Part shown: one piece after another, positions 1-12,400 of the stretch
How the letters are laid out: the number at the start of each line of letters is the position of its first letter
Position numbering within the stretch: position 1 is the first letter of the stretch
Origin: Plantago major
Lineage: Eukaryota; Streptophyta; Magnoliopsida; Lamiales; Plantaginaceae
Assembly: GCA_026545765.1 (NCBI GenBank)
Contig: CM048844.1
Coordinates: forward strand, 22,886,237-22,950,236
Direction: 5' to 3'
Length of the DNA stretch: 64,000 nucleotides
Program-made: the position numbers and the translations under genes
Notes under the pieces: model-generated
The model's database searches: none
Seen by the model: only the letters and a program-made list of their open reading frames with translations
Told to the model about the DNA's origin: nothing

Positions 1-286
1 AGAATGCTGTAGAGAATTCTCAACAATAGAACAAGTTCTTCTTTATTCAATTTTTCCATCTCCTTTTAATTAGAGTATCTAATATTCTAATGTCCAAACA
101 ACGTTTCTTACAAAATAAAAAGAACAACCTGTCAAGAAATTATATATATTAGGAGAAAGTTGAGCAACTTGCAGATCATCTACATCACATATTCCATCTT
201 CCTGAATGGTTGTATGGGGATGTAACATTATCAAGTCCTTGTGCAGAAAAAGCATGCAGATGCTAAAAATTGAAAAATATCATCAC

Positions 287-3200
287 CTCTTGGCATTATC
301 CTTATCACAGTTAGTCAAAGTATCTTTCAGATCTTGGAGTGCTTTATCCTTCTCCGCAGAGACTACATGAATTTCTTTTTCAGCTTCCTAGAAGAAATTT
401 TATAAGAAAAAAAGTCATGATTTAAAAGGTCACCCTATAACAATCAACACAATTTTCTTCCTCTTATAATCACCTAAAAGCAAAACAAACTGGAATCCAC
501 CTTAAGAGCCTCCTCAAGAGCGTGCAACTGCTCATTGTCCCTGGCAGCAGCTAGTTCTGCATCTTTCTTTTGAAGAAGAGCATGCGCACGAACCTTATAA
601 CTGGCAAATTCATTCTGAATCTGAGCCACCTGCAAATGAGCTACAGTGGTCAAGAACAAGTGACAAGCAGATAGCTCAATCTGAAAAGTGATTAGCAGAC
701 CACATCTTGCTTTAATCCTACGTGCTTTTTGGTGATGTAAAAGGGCCCTTGATTCGATTACAAGTACATGAACTGGTGATGGCATAAACTCTAAAGGGAT
801 ATGAATCCTCAAGTAACATTGAATCATTGGCATTCCAAGGACTATGAAGAAGTTTAAAGCAAATATAAGCAAACAAATGCTTCTTCATCTTGTATGCTTA
901 CTCCTGGGCAATCTCCACAAACATTGAAATCTACTAGATGATACCCAACTAGCGAATCCAGAATGAACTACAACATATAACATTGCAGAACTCAAACTTC
1001 CTTCTGATCGAGGGCACAGACCAGTTTGCTCTGAATTATCCCACAAAATAACTAAATAAATTTATATGTAAATACATGCATGGTGAGACAGAATTATTTT
1101 AAGCAAGAGCTAACGTACAGCAAGATCTATATCCGTGGAAAGACCTTCAATATGCTTGTAAGTAACTTAAATGTCTTGTTAGATTTCAGCTCTAAGTTCT
1201 TGCCACTATAGTTTCGATTTCCGAAGTCTGAAGCCCATTCTTGTTTTACTTTTCATTTCTACAAATCAGACGAGATCTACTAATTATGTTATAGTCTGTG
1301 GTTGATCAATAGACAATCTAATATATGAGAAACAAAAGAAGCATTTCTCCTTCTCTCAGTTCTCATTCATTCGATTTTCGATATGCAATTGTTAAAAATC
1401 AGGGTTTTGTGCTTAAACGAATGATGCGACAATATGGACGAAAAGAAGATTATTCTCAGCCATATAGGGATAGAGAGAAAATGATATACCCTTTCTTTGG
1501 CTCCTTCAAGCTCAGCCTCTTTACTGTTCACAAGCTGAGCATGCACGGAAATTTCAGACTCCAGTTGACCTGATAACATATTTAAGAGCACAAAAGAAAA
1601 ATTAGATCCTATGTTTCACTCAAAAATTAATGTGCTGAGAAAGTAGGCATACTTCTCAATTTTGCGGCCTCCACCTCAGCACTTATCCGGTTACTCTCCG
1701 AAACCTCAAGCTTTGTTCTCATTGACTGGAGAGCATCTTCAAATTTTTCTTGTTCTTGCTCCTAAATGCATCATAAACAGAATTCAGAACTCCACACTGA
1801 TGAGTATGCTAATAAAACAGAAGGCTACCACACATCTCGTTTCAACGTCTGAAATGCACAGCAAGAAAATGGGGGCGAACACACATATAGGTTAATTAAT
1901 ACTAGCAAGCCATGTACACGAGGGAATGCCAAGAGGATGATTATGTTAACAAAGAGTAATAACCAATTATGTGACTATCCATTTGTCTCGTCAAGTTATA
2001 TGAGGTGGTAATTTGTCGCACAAATTTGGGTCCAAGTGGAATTGTCTAACATGTCTCTTTAATATGTACACTGACACAACGCTGTTAAAATTTAAGGGAC
2101 TGCCCGGTTCTTATCACTCTATTCTTCTAAATGCAGATTGGGACATAGAAGTACCATAGATGAGATACTTAGCATGACATAAGATTCAGAATACAGTTCA
2201 TATTGCATTTATCAAATGCTCATGCTGGAAACTTATAAGTTAAGCATCAGAACTTAAAAAATATAGCAAAATGCTCTAATTTTGGGAAGGTGGATAATTA
2301 AGATAACTAATTGTAATTATGCTAGAACTTAGGATTATACATGTCTGGTTTTTAGCTGATTGAGCTCTCCCTTTAAAGCCTCCATGGCAGCTTTAAGTCG
2401 TGCTGTTTCACCACTTGAAGCTGCATCCATCTCTGCAATCTTAGTCTCCTTTTCGGCAACTAAAGCCTACAAGTACAAGTAAACACTGATAAAGCTCAAT
2501 TGTGCCAAATTACAGGTAAGCAACCCCCTCCTCATATTGTTACAGGTGTTGAGACAAGTGAAACAGGAAAGCGAAATTGATCAAGATAATGAAGTTGATT
2601 AAACTACTGTTCATTGTAGTTTTCATTTCAAGATATACAAACCAACAAATAGTAAATGTGACAGCTCTTACTCGCAGAGAAGATATTGTTTCGGTTGCTT
2701 TGCTTCTTTCAGCTAGTACATCAGCAATTTGGGCATCCAGGTTATCTACTTGCTGGAATAGATAACACATGAAACAGAAGAAATTCACTATTGATGTTTT
2801 ATTTTGGTCAGCTAGTGATTGAGGTCAAAGAAACTGAAATTTCAGATCTATGAGAAGCAAGGTTGGCCAAACATTTACTTTCTGATGCTTCAGGGACAGC
2901 TCACTGATTGAAGCTTGCCGTTTTTCATCAGCTGCCTGCAGTAACACGCGCAATTCTTCCAACATCTACAGAAACACGGGAAACTTTTTAATTAGAGAAG
3001 CTAAGGTGGTTTTATCATTTGCCCCAACAGACTGCAGGGAGCACATAGCGTTATAAAATTGTCTGCTGTGAGGGGAAGCCTGGTTTGTAAACTCATCTCC
3101 TTCTTGGGGGGAGGGAATGAATCACTATGGTTGTTTTTTCAATTTAAACGACTCGTATCTAAATGGATTCTTGGTTTAGATAAATCATTCGTCTTATCAA

Positions 3201-5627
3201 CCGGGGAAAACAGAAAGAAGATCATCCATATTGAAAAGTATACAAATATTAAAACCAAACGAAAAGATTAAGTGATCAATATACAGAAGTCTAAACATGT
3301 TACTTTAACCCAGATGAATGGAATACCTGTTCTTTTTCCTGAAGCGACTGTTGCAATGACTCCAAAGCACTTTCCTTGGGGGTCAAAGAGCGTCGTAATT
3401 CCTCTATGTTATCTCGAAGTCTAAAAGCAAAATGGCATATGATGAGTATGACATGACAAAACCAAGCAAAATTCTTGAACTTCAGAAAAAGTAACAGAAA
3501 CAAAAAGCTTAAAGCATATAGCAAAACCTGTGGCCAGAAGTTCATACAAAATACTTATTTGCAGCATCACACATGAGAGACTAGGAGTAAAGATTTAGAT
3601 ATAGGTACAGATAACATTTTCTTTAACACAGAACTGAAGACTCAAAAATATCCAACTGAGGATCACACCCTGGCCCAGATCAAAGTCAATCACCAGTAAA
3701 TACTGCAAATTCATGAACTACGATGGTACCAAGGCTGCTATTTGAATAGTTTATCAATCTTTCTCTAAATGGTAAGTTAATTCTGTAAGGAAAATGATCG
3801 AATAACGTAGAAAAGGGAAAGAGATGCAGAGATGTTTAAGATATAATTCCACTTGTACAGTTCACTGAGCCTATCATCACCTATATAATGGCATCTATGC
3901 TTAAACAAGCATCATGAGTACACAAGTTGTGTGACAGAGCTAGAAGCTACTCAAAGTTAAGACATAATTGCTCCAAGTGCATATGTATCATATCAACACA
4001 TGGCAAAGACCATCATGAGTACACTTCAATTCTCTTCCATTTTCCACGGTAGATAGAAAAGTAAAACGGAGTACTAACATTACAACTTTCATGGCAAAGA
4101 CCATCTCTGGAATTTATACCCTTTCATCAAATTATATATGCTAGAAACACTTTGATATATCACATATGAACAAATAGGATATTAGTTCAGTAATAATTAA
4201 ATTAATGCCCAGTTGCACGCAGACTATACTTGTTATTTGCACTCCGTAATTGTTGTCTGTCCACATCCATTGCTTTTAGTGCTTCGTTGGCATGTTGACG
4301 TGTGCGCTCCACTTCTTGCTGTAATGCCAGCAGCTGAGCAGACATGAGCTCAGATTTCTCATTAACTTCTTTAAACTGGGCCTCTAGATCATCTTTTTCC
4401 TGTAAACGGAAATTCATGGAAAAGAAAAATCAGCAAGAGTAGCCTACTATTCACTTACTTTCAGGACTGGGCAGACTATGTATTGCTAGGCTAAGCAACT
4501 GATGTCTGATCACAAGACATCCATAGCCTACCTTATCCCTAGTCATAGCTAAACTCTTAATTACGAACCACCTCACACTCTCTCGACACCCCAAACTCAA
4601 ACATTGTTTCCTTTTCTGTCCTGAAATGAGTGGAACTACAAGTTCTTTAAGAACTTAAGAGTAGATATATGAAACTGCAAAACGTCACCTGGATCCCCCC
4701 CCCCCCCTAAGGGCCAGCTTCTGATTACGAAAAAGGTACCTCTCTACCTGTCCATTGCAATCAAAACTACTGAACTAAAAAATTTGGCAGACAGTGACAT
4801 TCATCCTATTATCCAGGCCAAAAGATAAAAGTTCAAGGACAAGTAATGATTTGTCCAAACTCCAAACAATCAGAAGTGGATATGTAAAGGCATGACATAC
4901 TTTCTGCACTTCCTGGATACGCTGCTTAGCTCTTTTATGAAGCCTGCTCAACTTGGTTTCAAGCTCAGAGTACTTCTCCTCCCGTTCCTTAATTTCTTGT
5001 TCCATCTTCTGTTGAGCTACGCCAAAAAATTGAAACTTTAAATGCATTTAGAACAAACAAACTTAAATTATGACTGGCAGACCCAATCAAAAGGATCTTC
5101 TAAAAATGCTATAAGAACCTACAACCATCGATTGCATAAACAATTAAAGTGAAAAAAGGATTACAACCTTCAGCAAGTGTGGCAGAAAGTTCTTGAGCCT
5201 TGACATCTGCCTCTGCGTTGGCATCTTGTAGATGCTTCAGTGCACCTTCAGCAGCAGCTCGTGTCAGTCTTTCTTCCACGAGCTCTCTGTTCAGTGACTC
5301 TACTTTTTCCTGAAGCTGCTTGATCTCATGCTGACTTCCCAGAGAATTATGTTCCATGGATTTATTTCTCATGTCTGGCATATCAGATTCCTTTATATGA
5401 TCTTTTAAGCTCTCAAACTGAGACTTCATAAACTCATTCTGGAAATTAAGCTCAAGCACCATCTTTTCAAGTTCTTCGGGGCTATAATCATGATCCTTAT
5501 TTCCATCACCCAATGAATTCTCCGTCTCAACAGCGCCATTCATGACAATCAGCTCACTTGCATGTTTCATCCCATCTTCAACTCCATTTCCCTTCACACC
5601 ACAAATATCACCCCCATTTTCGGCCAT
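287..5627 (-). CDS. GRIP: GRIP-type golgin, coiled-coil protein (3' end off the left edge)
   Basis: Eleven coding exons read in phase with GT/AG borders: 5168-5627 (ATG at 5627), 4901-5016, 4230-4399, 3327-3420, 2879-2965, 2672-2752, 2341-2466, 1653-1761, 1490-1569, 501-629 and 287-387, giving 517 visible residues. The N-terminus is acidic and polar, followed by SPEELEKMVLELNFQNEFMK and then almost unbroken heptad-type coiled coil rich in E, K, Q and A (for example KLSRLHKRAKQRIQEVQK). A non-coding first exon starts near 5906, with donor CAG/GTGAGT. The layout and the KRAKQRIQEVQK stretch recall plant protein GRIP, a trans-Golgi tether that binds ARL1 through a C-terminal GRIP domain. That domain would lie left of position 1, so the family name rests on the coiled coil only. 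A different golgin is possible. The coding exons themselves are well supported. Confidence 0.7.
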
Positions 5628-5905
5628 GATTTACACTGTAAACTTCTCTTCTTATTCTCTATTATCTAAGTACAGCAAATGCAACCTCTCCACTAAAATG
5701 CTGAAAGGGAAATAATAACTGTAAGGTTAACAGCATTATGATCATCAAGGTCAATCCAACTTACAAGCTCAATTCAACAAATTGAATGATAAAAGCATCC
5801 AAGTCGAAATGCATTTCAAAATACATCAACTGAACACGCGAATTAACAGCAACAGGTTATCAAAACAGATCAATTCCAGAGAAAATGAGCTCGAAGTGCA
5901 CTCAC

Positions 5906-6060
5906 CTGCTATTTTGAAGCTGAGAAGGGAACTGAATCGTCGATTTCGCACAGTGAATCGATACTGGGTGGAAAATTTAGAAGCGAAAACAATCAATCAA
6001 TCGATTTGGCACTGAACCATATCGCAGATCTGTTGTTTTTCACAGCAGAAGCTAGCGAAG
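5906..6060 (-). other. 5' untranslated first exon of the GRIP-like gene
   Basis: The minus strand reads CAG/GTGAGT at 5905-5906, a good splice donor. A likely acceptor lies near 5668, about 40 bases before the ATG at 5627. Together they define a leader intron of about 240 bp. The transcription start is not defined; the right limit is a guess from where the sequence becomes very T-rich. Confidence 0.45.
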
Positions 6061-6989
6061 TGGTTTTACGAGTTTTTCAGTACCTAAAAACCAAATGGCA
6101 TTTTTTAAGAAATTTTTTATACACACAGTTTTCTTTTTCCTTTTTTTTTCCACCATTTAATACACACATTAAGTCGAGTTAAATGATTCAAGTCGAATAT
6201 AACTAGAGTTGAGTTCGAGAGTAAACTTGATTATTTGGCCCATCTGACTAGGGAAATTAATATAAAATGGAGCCTAACCTTGATTATTTGGCCCATCTGA
6301 CTAAGGAAATTAATATAAAATGGAGCCTCGATTCGAATGGCTTTTTAGGTATTGAATGCTTACAAAAATAGATCTCAAACTCAAGTTAATTATCCTGTCG
6401 AATAAATCAAACTTGAGCCCTAAGTAGCCTGACCAAGTTTTAAGTCGAGTTTTTCAAATAGAATTATGGGCAAAGTTATTTTTCTTCAGGAAATCTCAGT
6501 AGCGATTCGTATATTTATGGTTAATTATGCTCCATATGATTAGAATAACAACATTTAAAATATTGGATTCGATTCCTACTGATTGATTTAAATTTGTGGT
6601 TTATGAAATTTGATTTGGACTGATAATTTGTGGTTTGTAGCAAATTAAACATTACCTATAATAAATAAGTATTAATTTTTAGTTTAGTGAAATTAATTTA
6701 ATTGATAAAGGGTAACTAAATTTAGTGTAGTTTTAAAAAAAAAAATAGTGAAATTGGACCTTAATAGCCTTTTACATAGATGCACTTGGGCGCTATCGAT
6801 TATGGTGAGCTATGCTGTGAAAGCCCATGTTAAGAAAAAAGCAAGGGAAGTGGACATAAGTGCTGGCTTAGCCCAACAATAAGTAATTGCTTTTGTTTTC
6901 CTCTTTCTGGGCTTTGGTATTTGACCTTGCTGGATCATTTAGAAGGGAAACTACATATATTATCGATAATACAAGTAAAATAATCATAT
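6061..6989. other. Intergenic, AT-rich, with a 53-bp tandem duplication
   Basis: Upstream flank of the GRIP-like gene. The only structure seen is a direct duplication, 6226-6278 and 6279-6331, each beginning CTTGATTATTTGGCCCATCT, with one or two mismatches. No gene or RNA was recognised in the rest. Confidence 0.6.
6226..6331. repeat. 53-bp tandem duplication (2 copies)
   Basis: The two units lie head to tail and differ at the AGGG/AAGG position. Near identity implies a recent local duplication. Confidence 0.85.
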
Positions 6990-7889
6990 TGTAAGGCTTC
7001 ATCCCCTCGTGGGACAAGGCCTAACCTTTTGAACCGACGAAGTTGCTCCTGAATTATTGTCCAGGTGATATATCAATCCCATGTTATTTGTATCGCACTT
7101 GTCGTCAGTTGTGATTCATAGAGACTTCCCAGTGGGTTACCCATCCTGATCAACGACAAATACGCTTAACTTAAAGTTTTTATGAAGGATTTTCGAAAAT
7201 AAAGGTACAATCATGTTGGTATTAGTAGCGTTTTCAATCTCATTAAGTTACCACGAACTTTGTGGAATTGCATTTATCTGTAACACCTGATCCCCTTGCA
7301 AAAGAAGGTTCGACCACTTTGACCGGTACGGTTACTCATGGTCTGCTTTTACGCATGATGTGCAGGCCCCCACAGAGCAATACATGTCCTCTATACGAAC
7401 CAATAAACTCCCTAGTGTTTCACCCATCCTAGAGTTTCCAATAGCAAGCATGTTTAATTTTGAAGTTCTTATGGATTGATTTATGAAGAAAAATGTCAAC
7501 CTAGTTTGTATGACTCGTTCTACTGTACTCGTCGCTTTAAACCATCCAGCCACCCTTCTTGATTTTTTGAATTGGTTCGGCACTACAATTTGTAACTTCC
7601 CATCGCCATGTGGGTCGAGGTCCAGCCCTTTGGGTCGACATTGTTACTCTAGAACTATCCTCCAAGTAATTTGATGGCCCAACATATATTTTTCCGTACA
7701 CTTTATCTTCACTCGTCCGCATGCTGATCGACTTTCCATATAATATGTCATCCACCTTATTACTGATAAATATTAAGCACGCTTAACTCAAGTGTTTATA
7801 GATGAATCTCGCAATTGAAAAGGTGCACATTATTCATATAACTAGCAGTCTCATTCAATTTAAACTTTACGAAACCTTGCGATGTAACA
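6990..7889 (-). mobile_element. Three head-to-tail 5S-bearing LTRs (Cassandra-type TRIM array)
   Basis: Three units of about 290-310 bp begin with TGTAA at 6990, 7279 and 7591; the last ends near 7889. Each carries, on the minus strand, a stretch resembling the internal promoter half of plant 5S rRNA. In plus orientation these read CTTCCCAGTGGGTTACCCAT then ACGCTTAACTTAAAG (about 7125-7180), CTCCCTAGTGTTTCACCCAT then AGCATGTTTAATTTTGAAG (about 7406-7465), and a more decayed AAGCACGCTTAACTC (about 7776). Cassandra TRIM elements are known for a 5S domain in their LTRs. No internal domain, primer-binding site or protein is seen between units. The units have diverged from one another, so this is an old array, not a functional 5S locus. 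Confidence 0.7.
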
Positions 7890-9180
7890 TTTATTATTAA
7901 GCAGCTTAGAACATGTGTGAACTTACTTATGGGCCAAACAATTACTTTCCGATTTAACCTTTCAAATTATGTGGGCAGTTATTTGTGTCGATGTGTAAAA
8001 ATTCACCCCTCATCACTTAAAGACTTTATATTGACCAAGCACTTTCTCTTCAACTTAATTAATTCAACAATTACAACTTCAACAAACCACCACCACTAAA
8101 AAATAATCTACTTTTATACTACAAGAGCTTAAAACAAGCATCCATTTCAAAGATAGAACGATAGAACAACTCCTTTAAGGACCATAAAACGTCTATACTT
8201 GTAGAATCACTGGACAATGGACCTTATGTAAATATACAATTCAATTTAAATGTAAATGTATCCTAATGTCCTCATAGTTTAAACCGAGTAACAGACTTTA
8301 TAGTTGTACAATTAGTAAAGTCCCTGCCAAAAGTACAAAGCAAATTACAAGTTGCAACAATATTATTTTCCAACTGCAAACTAAAAAACTAAGGCAGAGA
8401 ATTATGAATTGTTTGGTGACCTGCAACATTAACGGCTATATTTGCAGTTCCTTCTTGGAGAATTGAGATGCCAGAGTGACCAACTTAAGATAAATCATGT
8501 TTGTTCATAATTAAATTAAGCAAAAAAAAAAAAAAAAAAGGGATGAGTCCCACCTAATTACTGTGAGACCACATGACATTGACAGCACACACATATCTAA
8601 TGTGCAGCTGTCCAAATCACATCACTCTCGAATTCATACCAATTCCGGCCTTTATTTATATCGTGACTTTTTGGCCACTTTCGTGTCTTCATGCGTAGTT
8701 TTCGCCCCCTTTCTTGTTGGCTCAAATTAGTGTCACAACAAATACACTGTGTTATTCACACTCAAATTCACCAGAGTGTATCTTTTCAAGCAGTAACACT
8801 TTTTAAGTCCTTTTGTAGGTTCTGGTAAACTTTTAGTGGTCTAGTTTATGCTGCTACATTATAATTCAGTGAATTACTTTTCTTTTTTTGTTTTTTTGAA
8901 CTGAAGTGAATTGCTATTGTTATGCAGTACCATATCACATAAAAATTAATAAATTATCATGTCAAAACAAAAAAGTACATTACAACATTATAATAAATGC
9001 AAACAAAATTTCCAAAATATATTTTTGTCAAGCATCTAGCAGTGCAGAACAAAACCAACCAACTGGGGCCAAATGAAAATCTATGTCAAAAAAATTTGAA
9101 AAGCAATACAAACAGAAGACAAGAGAAAAACAACAGGAGGATTAAGACGAAATTAGTGAAACTTTAGACAAAATAAGCAT
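7890..9180. other. Intergenic, no gene recognised
   Basis: AT-rich DNA between the LTR array and the 3' flank of the receptor kinase. A poly-A run of 18 lies at about 8522-8539. No coding sequence, RNA gene or clear repeat boundary is seen. Confidence 0.5.
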
Positions 9181-9461
9181 ACTTCATTTGTCCTGGTTAC
9201 ATTCAAATAGAACTAGGTGGTGACCCAGCAATATTCTGCCGGCACTAACTCAATAACTACCAAATACCATTCAAATCAGCCAGATTTACTACCCAGCATA
9301 ATACAAAACAAAAGGCAAGCGCCAAAATTTATTCAAAAACATTATACTACTATCACTAACATGCCAAACGGACACTGATCATAAAACAAGACAATGGATG
9401 GACACCTACGGCAATGGTGGAAATGAACAATAGTACATGTAAACAAGCAGTGGTTTACAAA

Positions 9462-12400
9462 TTATGAAGGGGAAGGCAGTGTGGTCGGATCTGCAGAGGA
9501 GGCGATGTCTGGTCCGACCCGGCAGCCTTCTAGCATGAACACAATATCCGCCATTGTGGGTCGATCTGATGGGTCCGGTGCTGTGCAGAGCAATCCTACT
9601 TTGATCCCAAGCAAAAACTCTTCCCATTCTGAAGATTCCGGGTCAAGTTCGAGAAGTCCTGGCTCTAATAACTCTGAAATTTGGCCTCTCTGAAGTTGCC
9701 TTTTCACCCATTTCACAATATCTTCATCTTGGGTGAACATAACTGGCCTTTTTCCAGTCAAGAGCTCCAATAATACTATACCAAAGCTGTAGACATCCGA
9801 CTCTTTTGCTACTGCATTCATTACAATTGCTTCCGGTGCTGTGTAACCTAGTGTGCCAACTGATGCTGAGGTAGAGGTTTCGGCTACAGCCTTTGACAGC
9901 TTGTCCAGCCCGAAATCTGATAAATGGGCTTCAAAATCTGCATCAAAGAGCACGTTTTGGGGCTTGACGTCGCCATGCACCATGGAAGCTGCATGGAGGA
10001 AAGCGAGGCCTCGAGCAATGCCTAAGGCGATTAAATGACGCATCGGCCAGTTCAAAACATGTCCATCTTGGTGGGACGCCTCTTGTAACAATGTAGCAAG
10101 ATTTCCATTTGGCATGTAATCATAGACAAGCAGATTGAGGTCCGGGGCACCAGCATAGTATCCACGAAGAACTGTTAGGTTTCTGTGCTTCACTCCGCCC
10201 AATGATTCGGCTTCTTTCCTAAATGTGTTAACGTCAAGAGAACTGGAAGGAAGTCTGCGAATTGCGAGTACCATTCCATCATTGTAACAAGCCTTGAAGA
10301 GCACGCCATGCCGGGCTCGGCTCAGCACATTTTCTTCGTCGAATTGCCGAGTTGCCTGTATAGTTTCGGCCAAAGTGATCATGTTATTGAACATGATGAG
10401 CTTGGGACCTCCATTTTCACTACTTCGACGACCAGTTCCACCACTGGTCCGTGAACTGGGCCGAGCTGGGCTTGGCTTCTTTTCACCATCCATCCTGCTA
10501 TTTCTCAACTTCTCGCGCCACCTCAAGAAGCTATACACGTAAAAGCAACAACAAGATAACATGAGCAGGATTCCACTAGCAGCCACAGCAATGAAGAGGA
10601 TCACTCTGTTTCTCCTCTTGTCCTTACCATCCTCGTCACATTCTCTGCCTAATGGTTTTCCACATAGACCTTGATTACCCATGAAAGATGACTGATTGTT
10701 GAACCTAGAGCCTAAAAGCACAGGGATTTCACCAACTAAATTATTGTCTGAAACATTCAGATAGGCCAAGCTATTAAGTAATGTGAGGTTAGCCGGAATT
10801 TCTCCTGTCAGTTGGTTTGACTCAAGTGAGAGAAGAGTTAAATAGGAGCAATCAGAAAGTGATTCTGGTATTTGACCTGAAAGATTGTTCATCCCTAAAT
10901 CAAGAACACGCAAGTGTGAGAGGTGCGAAAAATTTACTGGGATTTGGCTGGTTAAGGAGTTTGAACGGAGAGTAATAACTTCAAGAGCTGCACAAGAACC
11001 AAGTTCTGGAGGAATAGAGCCAGAAATGTGATTGTTTGACAATGACAGAACAACCAGTGATTTCAAGAAGCCGAATGTGGGAGATATGTGGCCAGAAAAT
11101 GAATTGAATGAAAGATTTAAGTACCGTAACTGCAACAAGCTACTTAGACCTTCAGGAACATCACCCGAGAGCTTGTTCTCCTGCAATGCAATCACTTGCA
11201 GATTGGGTAAACCCAAGAGACTAATAGGCAGCACCCCTGATAGGTTCTGCTTACTGAGATCAACAACAGTCAACTTGAACAGTCTTCCAATACTTTCTGG
11301 GATTGAATTCGAAAAAGCATTGGCACTAAGATTCAAAACCATAAGCTGCTTCAATCTGTCAATGCTAGCTGGAATAGACCCTTGAAACTTGTTTCCACTC
11401 AGATCCAGCATGCTCAAATTGCTCAAGACCATAAATTCCTCTGGCAACACTCCAATTAAGCCATTTCCTCTTAAACTCAGGCTCTCAAGTGCAGTCAAAC
11501 CCCCAAAGCCCGGAGGAAAAGAACCTGAGAAGTTATTACCACCAAGATTCAAAACCCTTAAACTCTTCAACTCACTGAAGAAAGCAGGAACCACTCCAGT
11601 GAACTCATTTCCGTCAAGATCAACAACCTTCAAACTCGCACATCTCACGAAACTATCTGGAATCAACCCACCAAAAGTGTTATTTGCCAACCTCAGCTCT
11701 TCTAATCTCGTCAAATTCCCAATCTCACTCGGAATCAGACCAGACATCCTATTCCTTGAAAAATCCACCACAGTCAAATTAGACATACTTGCCAAAAACA
11801 GTGGAAACTTCCCAGCTAATCTATTCTCCTTAAGATCCAAAACCTCAATAGAACTATAACACACCCCCAAAACCGGGGTACCAATCTCCGTAAATCCATT
11901 AAACCCTAACTGCACAATCCGAATCGACGGAGGAGAACCGGACACATTACAGAACAAGTAACCAGGCACAGAACCGGTCAAATTATTGCGTGATAACGCA
12001 ACAACCTGAAGATTCGGCAACCCGCCTATCGCCGCCGGCACAACACCGGAAATAGCATTTCCCTCAGCACTCAAATGAACTAGAGCTGAACAATTCGCTA
12101 AAGCAGAAGGCAATGTACCTAATAAATGATTGTAATCTAACCACAGATACTGAAGATTCTGCAATTGCCCTAAACTAGCCGGTATCTCACCCGAAATCTC
12201 ATTATACGACAAATTAATAAGCTCTAACTGCGAACCGCCTGAAATATTCTCCGGAATCTCACCGGAGAACGCATTAGACGATAAATCCAGAAACCGAAGG
12301 CTCCTAGGGATTTCAGCCGGAATTCTCCCTGACAACCGGTTTCCGGCCGCATTGAAGACGATTAAGCCAGTGAGATTCGCAATCTCCGACGGAAGGCCAC

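Noticed and set aside
1..286. Possible further exon of the GRIP-like gene
   Set aside because: No frame with coiled-coil character and good splice sites was found; the next exon probably lies beyond the left edge.
4696..4708. C homopolymer in a GRIP-like intron (also 62524-62539)
   Set aside because: Simple homopolymers prone to sequencing error; no functional reading.
11032..11859. Plus-strand open frames opposite the receptor kinase
   Set aside because: They are antisense shadows of the LRR coding sequence; the minus strand carries the coherent protein.
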